A stretch of DNA of 5,219 nt, from NCBI GenBank assembly GCA_021205375.1, contig JAJPXR010000181.1:1-5219 (forward strand), in the 5' to 3' direction. Under the pieces are notes generated by a model, which saw only the letters and a list, made by a program, of their open reading frames with translations, did not search any database and had not been told where the DNA came from. Source of the DNA: Clostridiales bacterium (GTDB lineage Bacteria; Bacillota; Clostridia; Oscillospirales; Oscillospiraceae). Made by a program: the position numbers and the translations under genes. This document shows positions 1-5,043 of this stretch, one piece after another. Within the stretch, counting starts at the first letter, position 1. The number at the start of each line of letters is the position of its first letter.

Positions 1-7
1 TATGAAT

Positions 8-36
8 TTGGGGCCAGGTGCTTTACCTGACCCCAA
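8..36. repeat. Hairpin near the left edge
   Basis: TTGGGGCCAGGT (8-19) and ACCTGACCCCAA (25-36) form a 12-bp stem with one C-A mismatch and a 5-nt loop (GCTTT). No T-run follows on either strand, so a classical terminator is not supported. Its central part recurs in inverted orientation at 3124-3141, upstream of the recombinase gene, so it may be a protein-binding or regulatory site of the element. The rest of 1-132 holds no convincing gene. A TATAAT box exists on the minus strand (42-47) but has no acceptable -35 partner. Confidence 0.5.
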
Positions 37-132
37 CATTTATTATAGAACCGAACATAACAAGGACCTGTTTAATTCACCGATTCGCTTTGCTCTGGCC
101 AAGCAACGCTGTCGGGAAAGGAAGTAACTCAA

Positions 133-465
133 GTGTTAAAAATTACCGACCTAAAAATCGATATACCCTCAACTGTCGGGAGTTCTATGCTTCTTGTGGA
201 GGTTCGACCTCGTTTTGAGTACCAGAACGGTCAACGGACAGATACCATCACAGGGTACAGCTACATTGCCGTTCTGCCGGACAGGTCGTTTGAAAAGCTG
301 TCAGTGCGGATCGATGGTCCTCAGCTTATGCAACAGCCAGAGGACGGCGACTATGTTCATGTCGAGTTCGACCACCTGGAACTGTTCATCTACTGGGCAC
401 AGGGCCAGTATTCAGTCGGCGCACGAGCCACCGGCATTCATCCCGTGCTAACACTCGACATCTGA
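133..465 (+). CDS. 110-aa accessory protein of the mobile element, possibly DUF961/HelP-like
   Basis: This small soluble protein starts with GTG. An AAAGGAAG ribosome binding site (117-124) lies 8 nt upstream and decides the start. It has no membrane segment, signal peptide or cysteines. The sequence alternates short hydrophobic and polar stretches, as in a beta-rich fold: residues 20-30 (LLVEVRPRFEY), 41-49 (GYSYIAVLP), 54-60 and 74-87, ending near a GARATGI segment at 96-102. Length, composition and position upstream of a nickase and an FtsK-like ATPase resemble the DUF961 proteins of Tn916/ICEBs1. ICEBs1 HelP (YdcP) binds ssDNA there and helps the PcrA helicase during rolling-circle replication. 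That assignment is inference from context and general shape; I do not see a diagnostic motif. It is the first visible gene of the plus-strand cluster, and the origin region separates it from rep by 157 nt. Confidence 0.75.
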   Translation: MLKITDLKIDIPSTVGSSMLLVEVRPRFEYQNGQRTDTITGYSYIAVLPDRSFEKLSVRIDGPQLMQQPEDGDYVHVEFDHLELFIYWAQGQYSVGARATGIHPVLTLDI

Positions 466-471
466 CAACGG

Positions 472-545
472 GCGGCGCTGGGAGGCTGATGGGACGGAAG
501 CAAGCCCCTTAAGGGATTGCCCTCCCAGTGGCAGCGCAGCGCCGC
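472..545. other. GC-rich branched stem structure between the first gene and the origin
   Basis: GCGGCGCT (472-479) pairs perfectly with AGCGCCGC (538-545). Inside it GGGAGG (480-485) pairs with CCTCCC (521-526), and the core contains GCAA (500-503) with TTGC (517-520) around the palindrome CCCTTAAGGG (506-515). An 11-nt bulge (527-537) lies on the 3' side. TTTT follows immediately (546-549), but those Ts are also the first bases of the next stem. Possible roles are a terminator or attenuator after the first gene, a single-strand origin, or part of oriT. The sequence alone does not decide. No reading frame of interest lies here. Confidence 0.6.
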
Positions 546-580
546 TTTTCATAGAGGGCAAGTATTACCCTCTATGAAAA
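546..580 (+). other. Rolling-circle replication origin: CRESS-type stem-loop with nonanucleotide AAGTATTAC
   Basis: TTTTCATAGAGGG (546-558) and CCCTCTATGAAAA (568-580) form a perfect 13-bp inverted repeat with a 9-nt loop. The loop and first stem base contain AAGTATTAC (560-568). This matches the NANTATTAC nonanucleotide that Reps of circoviruses and geminiviruses nick after TATT, so cleavage is predicted between T566 and A567. It sits 43 nt upstream of a Rep with the cognate HUH and superfamily 3 helicase motifs. If that Rep also acts as a relaxase, the same site could serve as oriT. The structure and motif are seen directly. The function is inferred from the known virus origins. Confidence 0.85.
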
Positions 581-583
581 ACC

Positions 584-597
584 TGTAGCATGTAGCA
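584..597 (+). repeat. Tandem 7-bp repeats (candidate Rep-binding iterons)
   Basis: TGTAGCA is repeated exactly twice in tandem, starting 3 nt after the origin stem. Porcine circovirus origins carry short tandem repeats in the same position beside the stem-loop, and Rep binds them for origin recognition. I infer the same role here. Only two copies are present, so chance cannot be excluded. Confidence 0.55.
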
Positions 598-622
598 GAT
601 CGAAAATAAAGGAAGTTACGCA

Positions 623-1561
623 ATGGAGAGTAATAATGCGCAGTCCAGAAAATGGACACTCGTTATCAACAACCCACTGTCAATCGGGCTAGACCACAAA
701 GCTATCGTCAACATTTTGGCGCGTTTTGTCCTCATCTACTACTGCCTTTGTGACGAAATTGGCGAGAAGGGAACGTATCACACTCACATCTTTATCCTGT
801 CGGAATCTCCCATCCGATTTTCTACCATCAAGAACCGATTTCCAACTGCTCACGTTGAAAAAGCGTATGGAACTGCTCAGGAAAACCGGGATTATTTATT
901 AAAAACTGGCAAATGGGCAGAAACAAACAAGGCGGAAACTTCTGTCCCTGGCACGTTTGAAGAATGGGGAACGCTGCCCTCCCCGAAAGAGGAAAAAGCT
1001 CCTGTCATGGCTCAACTAATCAAAGACATTCAGGAGGGCAAGGACAACCACGACATTATCACAGAGAACCCACGGTTTGGTTTTCGCGTGAAAGATATTG
1101 ATGCACTCCGTCAAACTCTGCTTACAGGGAGATATGCTAAAGAAACACGTCAATTAGATGTTACTTACCTGTACGGGGCCACCGGAACAGGAAAAACCCG
1201 GTATATTTTTGACCATTTCCCAGCTAAAGAGATTTGCCGAATCACAAATTACAGAGGCCACAGTAGTGTCAATTTTGATGCCTACACCTGTCAAGATGTC
1301 TTGGTTTTTGAGGAGTTTTACAGCCAAATTCCCATTTCCGATATGTTGAACTACTTGGATATTTACCCTCTCACACTTCCCGCCCGCTACAATGATCGGG
1401 TGGCGTGTTACACACATGTTGTGATAACGTCCAACACTCCACTGGATCAGCAGTACCCACAAGTGCAGTACAACAGCCCCGAAACTTTCCGCGCTTTTCT
1501 TCGCCGTATCCACCATGTCATCGAATACCAACCAGATGGCTCTAAGATTACTCATAAATAG
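623..1561 (+). CDS. CRESS-type Rep: rolling-circle replication initiator/relaxase with superfamily 3 helicase
   Basis: This 312-aa protein should nick one strand at the upstream stem-loop, stay covalently bound through a tyrosine, and unwind the DNA. HUH endonuclease domain: motif I WTLVINNP (11-18); motif II HTHIFI with metal-binding H53 and H55; motif III DYLLK with catalytic Y91 and K94. Superfamily 3 helicase domain: Walker A GATGTGKT (185-192); Walker B VLVFEEF (226-232); motif C VVITSN (266-271); and an arginine-rich RAFLRRI (290-296) where an arginine finger is expected. The stretch EEFYSQIP...DIYPLT (230-251) closely recalls the corresponding part of circovirus Rep (from memory). Length is typical for CRESS Reps and all key residues are present, so it looks functional. 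An AAAGGAAG site 7 nt before the ATG supports the start. FtsK follows after 15 nt, so the two are probably co-transcribed. In streptococcal IMEs, proteins with this domain pair have been proposed as non-canonical relaxases (from memory). Confidence 0.92.
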   Translation: MESNNAQSRKWTLVINNPLSIGLDHKAIVNILARFVLIYYCLCDEIGEKGTYHTHIFILSESPIRFSTIKNRFPTAHVEKAYGTAQENRDYLLKTGKWAETNKAETSVPGTFEEWGTLPSPKEEKAPVMAQLIKDIQEGKDNHDIITENPRFGFRVKDIDALRQTLLTGRYAKETRQLDVTYLYGATGTGKTRYIFDHFPAKEICRITNYRGHSSVNFDAYTCQDVLVFEEFYSQIPISDMLNYLDIYPLTLPARYNDRVACYTHVVITSNTPLDQQYPQVQYNSPETFRAFLRRIHHVIEYQPDGSKITHK

Positions 1562-1576
1562 AAAGGTTTTTTACAT

Positions 1577-2929
1577 ATGAACACAGATGATCGAGATAGA
1601 ATTAACGCCCGAAACCACCGCTTCCATCTCTGGCGCCGCTTCTGCGCTGGAGTGAAAGCAATGAAACATAAATCGCCCAAGAGCATCTTTTTGTTACTTG
1701 CTGTCGCAGCTTTACTTATTGTATGGCGGTATCGAACTATCGTGTTTTCTTACAGTGGTCTCCAGACAGACGAGTATTTCGCTGCTCTATTTCCTTTAGC
1801 GGATTTATGCTGTCAAATGTCATTAGTACTTATCAGTGTCGTTGTACTGCCTTTCATTGTCATAGCAATCGGCACCCCCTGGGGCAGTTGGAAGATACGA
1901 GACAATCTGCTCAGAGGTGGATTGTATAATCACGCTGGAGAAGCCCCTATTCTTCTTTCTGTGGACAAGCCGACAAACAACGGCAAGCGCAAAAAAGGCA
2001 GCAATTCCCGTATGACGGTGTACGAGTTTGACGCCGTAGGAATCCCTCTCACAGTGTTGAGTGAGAAACGTGATGTAATCGAGACAGCGTTAGGAATCAT
2101 CATCGACCAGATTAAATATGGAAATGGCAGAAAAACTATCCTTGTTTCTGGCGTACCCGCAGAATGTGATCTCCCTTCCGTGCTGCCTTGGAACGAGAAT
2201 TACCTGTCACACGAGGACTTTGTACTTGTCCTTGGAGAGAGCTTATCAGGCCCTGTAACTGTGAATCTTGCCAATATCCCACATATCCTGCTTGGCGGCT
2301 CCACAGGCTCAGGAAAAAGTGTTTTACTAAAGTTGCTCTTAAAGCAGTGCCTTAGGAAAGATGCAGAGGTGTATATTGCGGACTTCAAAAAAGGGGTGGA
2401 CTATCCCCCTGTCTGGCACCAAAAATGCAGAATGTGCTTCACTGAAGCTGACTTGCTTAGAGTCCTCGAAGAACTCGTGGAGGAGCTAGAGCGCCGAGCG
2501 TCATGCCTTGTTCAAGCAGGTTGTGCAAATCTAAGTGAGTACAACGAGAAAACAGGGAATAATCTCCATCGGCATATTTTGGCATGTGACGAGGTCGCAG
2601 AGCTATTGGATAAAAACGGAAGGAGTAAAGAGGAAAAAGAACTGTTGGCAAAGATTTCGAGTTTGCTGGCCACATTAGCGCGCCAGGGCAGAGCCTTTGG
2701 CATTCATTTGTTGTTAGCGACACAGAGACCTGACTCAATGGTAATTCCTGGGCAAATTAAGAATAATTTGGATTTTCGTGCGTGTGGCAGGGCGGATAAT
2801 GTGCTTTCCCAAATTGTGTTAGACAATACCAGTGCAGCCGACCAGATACCGAAGGACGCACGAGGCAGATTTATTACAGGTGATGGCACAGTATTTCAGG
2901 CGTATATCTTCGATGAGCGCAAACTTTAA
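1577..2929 (+). CDS. FtsK/SpoIIIE-family DNA translocase, TcpA/ConQ-like coupling protein
   Basis: This 450-aa membrane-anchored ATPase probably brings the nicked element DNA, bound to Rep, to a conjugation pore. Two membrane segments lie at about 36-50 (SIFLLLAVAALLIVW) and 81-99 (MSLVLISVVVLPFIVIAIG), joined by a short loop. A positively charged N-terminus and a Lys/Arg-rich linker (137-145) suggest cytoplasmic flanks. The ATPase domain shows Walker A GGSTGSGKS (240-248), Walker B HILACDEV (333-340, D338/E339) and the FtsK-type sensor ATQRPD (381-386). It lacks the C-terminal winged-helix gamma domain of chromosomal FtsK/SpoIIIE and is much shorter, which fits TcpA/ConQ/Orf21-type coupling proteins. 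An alternative is a TraB-like dsDNA pump as in actinomycete AICEs. The start is ATG with a modest AGAAAGG site 10 nt upstream. A TnpW-like gene begins 12 nt after its stop. Confidence 0.88.
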   Translation: MNTDDRDRINARNHRFHLWRRFCAGVKAMKHKSPKSIFLLLAVAALLIVWRYRTIVFSYSGLQTDEYFAALFPLADLCCQMSLVLISVVVLPFIVIAIGTPWGSWKIRDNLLRGGLYNHAGEAPILLSVDKPTNNGKRKKGSNSRMTVYEFDAVGIPLTVLSEKRDVIETALGIIIDQIKYGNGRKTILVSGVPAECDLPSVLPWNENYLSHEDFVLVLGESLSGPVTVNLANIPHILLGGSTGSGKSVLLKLLLKQCLRKDAEVYIADFKKGVDYPPVWHQKCRMCFTEADLLRVLEELVEELERRASCLVQAGCANLSEYNEKTGNNLHRHILACDEVAELLDKNGRSKEEKELLAKISSLLATLARQGRAFGIHLLLATQRPDSMVIPGQIKNNLDFRACGRADNVLSQIVLDNTSAADQIPKDARGRFITGDGTVFQAYIFDERKL

Positions 2930-2941
2930 GGAGGGGCATAT

Positions 2942-3121
2942 TTGAACACTCAAAAAAATGACGGTTGCAACCGTCAACCAGACTGTGTGACCGAGATACG
3001 CCAGGGAAACTCTCTCCTTCTTGTGTCTGGATATTTTAAGCCGGATGCAAAGGCCACCGCAGCAGACAAGCTGGTACATGTAATGGAATTAGAATCGGTT
3101 ACACAGGAAACGGTAATCTGA
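2942..3121 (+). CDS. TnpW-like transposon-encoded small protein (59 aa, TTG start)
   Basis: A short frame opens at TTG directly behind a strong AAGGAGGGG ribosome binding site that overlaps the ftsK-like stop codon, and ends at TGA 3119-3121. The protein has a polar N-terminus, then VTEIRQGNSLLLVSGYF (16-32) and KATAADKLVHVMELE (37-51). Small TnpW proteins of Tn4451-like elements, as I recall them, share this layout: a conserved G-x-T/S beta-hairpin, a Y/F-F motif, then a T-x-x-D-K-L helix. They lie next to a large serine recombinase gene. Their function is not established to my knowledge. It has no membrane segment or enzymatic motif. Tight spacing indicates translation with the upstream ATPase gene. 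The ribosome binding site and clean frame make it a likely real gene. The family assignment is moderately sure. Confidence 0.7.
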   Translation: MNTQKNDGCNRQPDCVTEIRQGNSLLLVSGYFKPDAKATAADKLVHVMELESVTQETVI

Positions 3122-3123
3122 CA

Positions 3124-3141
3124 GGTCAGGTAAAAGCACCT
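3124..3141 (+). repeat. 18-bp motif repeated in inverted orientation at 17-33
   Basis: GGTCAGGTAAAAGCACCT matches the reverse complement of the hairpin core near the left edge, with a single missing A in that copy. The two copies bracket the 133-3121 gene cluster and point in opposite directions. This copy lies right after the TnpW-like stop codon and just before the recombinase promoter, so it may be a binding site for an element regulator or for the recombinase. Role unknown. Confidence 0.5.
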
Positions 3142-3142
3142 A

Positions 3143-3201
3143 CTGTACAGTCAGCTCCAACTATGGTACAATGTATGTGGAATAGTGGAGCTGGCTGTCA
3201 G
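3143..3201. repeat. Long imperfect inverted repeat spanning the recombinase promoter
   Basis: The left arm 3143-3164 (CTGTACAGTCAGCTCCAACT plus AT) and the right arm 3182-3201 (ATAGTGGAGCTGGCTGTCAG) are complementary over 20 bp, with one mismatch and two single-base bulges. The spacer is 17 nt. It could be a dimeric operator covering -35 to leader. In RNA reading through from the upstream operon it would be a hairpin just before the ribosome binding site (3204-3211). From the local promoter only the right arm is transcribed, so the fold would distinguish read-through from local transcripts. Confidence 0.65.
3144..3172 (+). promoter_or_regulatory. Candidate sigma-A promoter of the serine recombinase gene
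   Basis: TGTACA (3144-3149, 4 of 6 bases of the TTGACA consensus) and TACAAT (3167-3172, 5 of 6) are separated by 17 nt. TG at 3164-3165 makes an extended -10. Transcription would start near 3179, giving a short leader of about 38 nt to the ATG at 3217. The -10 lies in the spacer between the arms of a long inverted repeat, so binding to the repeat should affect the promoter. Confidence 0.6.
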
Positions 3202-3203
3202 AT

Positions 3204-3211
3204 AAAGGAGG
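3204..3211 (+). promoter_or_regulatory. Ribosome binding site of the recombinase gene
   Basis: AAAGGAGG sits 5 nt before ATG 3217 and fixes that start against an 18-codon longer frame beginning at 3163. It lies 2 nt after the right arm of the inverted repeat, so folding of read-through mRNA could reduce access to it. Confidence 0.8.
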
Positions 3212-3216
3212 ATGAT

Positions 3217-4839
3217 ATGGTTAGACAAGCCAGCCGAAACCACCTGATTACCGCTCTATATGCGAGGCTGTCCCATGAGGATGAGCTGCAAGGCGAAAGT
3301 AATTCGATTTCCAACCAAAAACGAATTTTGGAGAGCTACGCCAAACAAAGCGGATTTACCAACCTTCATTGGTATACGGATGATGGTTACAGCGGTGCTA
3401 ATTTCCAGAGGCCCGGTTTTCAGAACTTGCTTTCAGACATCGAGGCCGGGAAAGTGGGGATTCTGTGTGTCAAAGACATGTCCCGTTTAGGCCGTAACTA
3501 CCTGCAAGTGGGATTTTACACGGAAATACTCTTTCCTCAAAAAGGAGTTCGTTTTATTGCGGTCAATGACAATGTGGACAGCGACAACGGCGGCATTGAG
3601 AATGACTTCACCCCGATCAGGAATCTGCTCAACGAGTGGATGGTGAAAGATACCAGTTTGAAAGTTCGGGCAGTTAAGAAAGCAAAAGGTCTGAGTGGTA
3701 AGCCCGTCACGAGCCGTCCGGTATATGGCTACCTTATGGGTGAGGATGAGCGTTTTGTCATTGACGAGGAAGCCGCCCCGGTTGTGAAACAGATTTACAG
3801 CCTCTGTCTTGCGGGGAACGGCCCGACCAAAATTGCACGGATGCTCACAGAGCAGCAAATCCCCACGCCGGGAACGCTGGACTACCGCCGGACGGGAAAC
3901 ACCCACCGTTACCATCCCGGCTATGAGTACAAGTGGGCGACTAACACCGTGGTTCATATCCTGGAAAACCGCGAGTATACCGGATGTCTTGTGAACTTCA
4001 AGACCACCATGCAGTCCTACAAGGTACATAAGATCATCTACAACCCGGAGGAAGAACAGGCAGTATTTGAGGATATGCACGAGCCGATCATTGACCGTGA
4101 GACATGGGAGCGCGTGCAAATATTGCGCAAACAGCGAAAACGGCCTAACCGCTATGATGAAGTCGCTTTGTTTTCTGGTTTGCTGTTCTGTGCCGACTGT
4201 GGCAGCGTTCTTTACCAACAGCGCTACCAGACAGAGAAGCGGAAACAGGATTGTTACATTTGCGGCAGCTACAAGAAGCGTACCGCCGACTGCACAGCGC
4301 ATTTTATCCGCACCGATTTATTAACGGCTGGCGTCCTTTCAAATCTTCGCCAAGTAACGGAGTACGCCTCCAAGCATGAAAACCGTTTTTTGAAGCTGCT
4401 GATTCAGCAGAACGAAATCGGGGGTAAACGTAAAAGCGCAACCACACGTAAGCAGTTGAGCCAGGCCCAAGAGCGCGTTGCAGAAATCAGTCGTATCATA
4501 AAGCGTTTGTATGAGGATAATGTAAGCGGAAAAATCAGCGATGAGCGCTTTTCAGAACTGCTGGCAGACTATGAGCAGGAACAGCGGAAGTTGAAAGACC
4601 AAGCTGTCGTTTTACAGTCCGAATTGGAAAAATCACAATCCGCCGCTGTGAACGCCGAGAAATTCATGGGGATTGTTCGTAAGAATCTAGCCTTTGAGGA
4701 ACTCACGCCTACTCTTTTACGGGAAATGGTTGAAAAAATCATTGTGCACGAGCACAGCTATGATGAGGACGGCACCCGCAGACAGAGTATTGAGATTTAT
4801 TACAGCTTTGTGGGGAAAATTGACCTGCCAAAGACTTAA
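3217..4839 (+). CDS. Large serine recombinase (TnpX/TndX type), excision and integration
   Basis: This 540-aa site-specific recombinase should cut at attachment sites through a serine-DNA intermediate and insert or excise the element. The N-terminal resolvase domain has ALYARLS (13-19, with R17 and nucleophile S19), ISNQKR (31-36), DDGYSGANFQRPGF (55-68) and KDMSRLGRNY (86-95, R90/R93). The recombinase domain covers about 165-305. A zinc ribbon uses C325, C328, C349 and C359. A charged helical, coiled-coil-like stretch runs from about 405 to 480, and the tail (about 480-537) looks like the DUF4368 end common in this family. All catalytic residues are present and the length is close to TndX of Tn5397. 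I chose ATG 3217 because AAAGGAGG (3204-3211) lies 5 nt upstream. The in-frame ATG at 3163 overlaps the putative -10 box. The gene is terminal in the element and its 3' end faces the broken maff2, its probable target. Confidence 0.95.
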   Translation: MVRQASRNHLITALYARLSHEDELQGESNSISNQKRILESYAKQSGFTNLHWYTDDGYSGANFQRPGFQNLLSDIEAGKVGILCVKDMSRLGRNYLQVGFYTEILFPQKGVRFIAVNDNVDSDNGGIENDFTPIRNLLNEWMVKDTSLKVRAVKKAKGLSGKPVTSRPVYGYLMGEDERFVIDEEAAPVVKQIYSLCLAGNGPTKIARMLTEQQIPTPGTLDYRRTGNTHRYHPGYEYKWATNTVVHILENREYTGCLVNFKTTMQSYKVHKIIYNPEEEQAVFEDMHEPIIDRETWERVQILRKQRKRPNRYDEVALFSGLLFCADCGSVLYQQRYQTEKRKQDCYICGSYKKRTADCTAHFIRTDLLTAGVLSNLRQVTEYASKHENRFLKLLIQQNEIGGKRKSATTRKQLSQAQERVAEISRIIKRLYEDNVSGKISDERFSELLADYEQEQRKLKDQAVVLQSELEKSQSAAVNAEKFMGIVRKNLAFEELTPTLLREMVEKIIVHEHSYDEDGTRRQSIEIYYSFVGKIDLPKT

Positions 4840-4935
4840 CCCCCACGTTATCCAATGTAAGATTGAATAGATAGAGAATTTTTTTACACCTTTGTTGCTT
4901 CTTTACCAACCATGAGCATTGGCTCCGGGGTTGTC
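4840..4935. other. Right end of the element and attachment-site junction
   Basis: Between the recombinase stop and the conserved part of maff2 lies about 60 nt of AT-rich DNA (including a T7 run at 4880-4886) and then the junction. Reading leftward, maff2 follows the family sequence through NPGA (codons ending near 4921) and then departs to a short unrelated tail, so strand exchange probably took place at about 4903-4935. No good terminator hairpin precedes the T-run. The exact core dinucleotide cannot be named without the other end or an intact target copy. Confidence 0.55.
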
Positions 4936-5043
4936 GTTGCCATAACCTTCCAGCAGGTTGATAGCACCCCAGATGCCCAAGCCAGCGCCCAGGGCGACGA
5001 CGAGGGTCTGCAAAACGCTGATCGCAGAGTTGAAAAAGGCCAT
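4903..5043 (-). pseudogene. maff2: Truncated maff2, small membrane protein of the host ICE
   Basis: The frame encodes 46 aa beginning MAFFNSAISVLQTLVVALGA and continuing with GLGIWGAINLLEGYGNDNPGA, which I recognise as the N-terminal half of Maff2-family proteins. Intact members are about 70 aa, with a further G-rich hydrophobic segment after NPGAK. Here the reading departs after NPGA into NAHGW and a stop. Residues about 9-31 form one hydrophobic segment. In ICEs maff2 lies in the conjugation region near the VirD4/TraG and TrbL/VirB6-type genes, so the flank is very probably ICE DNA. Codons look more GC-rich than those of the insert. No convincing ribosome binding site lies directly before the ATG, which is unusual. 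The truncated product may still be made, but loss of the second half probably inactivates it. Confidence 0.85.

Larger units (their letters stand above)
1..4930 (+). mobile_element. Integrative mobilizable element (IME), most of it, inserted in maff2 of an ICE
   Basis: The block contains a replication/nicking module (structured origin plus CRESS-type Rep), an FtsK-like coupling ATPase, a TnpW-like protein and a large serine recombinase, all on the plus strand. It ends beside a maff2 gene on the opposite strand that loses its C-terminal part exactly there. No type IV secretion genes and no cargo such as antibiotic resistance are seen, so it would depend on a helper, plausibly the ICE it sits in. 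The right boundary lies somewhere in about 4903-4935. The left boundary is not in the window, because no 3' part of maff2 is found near position 1. The gene order recalls the DNA-processing end of ICEBs1/Tn916 (HelP, ConQ, relaxase) and also the Rep-FtsK-integrase order of actinomycete AICEs. Element identity is inferred from gene content and the broken target gene. Confidence 0.8.

Noticed and set aside
1..132. attL / left end of the element
   Set aside because: No maff2 3' sequence and no repeat of the right-junction sequence was found here, so the left end is likely outside the window.
18..218. 66-codon plus-strand frame at the left edge
   Set aside because: It overlaps the 110-aa gene, starts inside the hairpin and has no ribosome binding site.
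1154..1555. 133-codon minus-strand frame
   Set aside because: It is antisense to the helicase domain of rep, whose motifs are intact on the plus strand.
3163..3216. 18-codon N-terminal extension of the recombinase from ATG 3163
   Set aside because: It overlaps the putative -10 box and inverted repeat, has no ribosome binding site, and the encoded residues do not fit the family. ATG 3217 has AAAGGAGG at correct spacing.
3487..4302. 271-codon minus-strand open frame
   Set aside because: It lies fully inside the recombinase gene in antisense, and the plus-strand protein shows all family motifs. It is a codon-bias shadow.
4855..4886. Terminator after the recombinase (CAAT/ATTG and T7 run)
   Set aside because: The stem is only about 4-5 bp and is separated from the T-run by about 10 nt, too weak to call.
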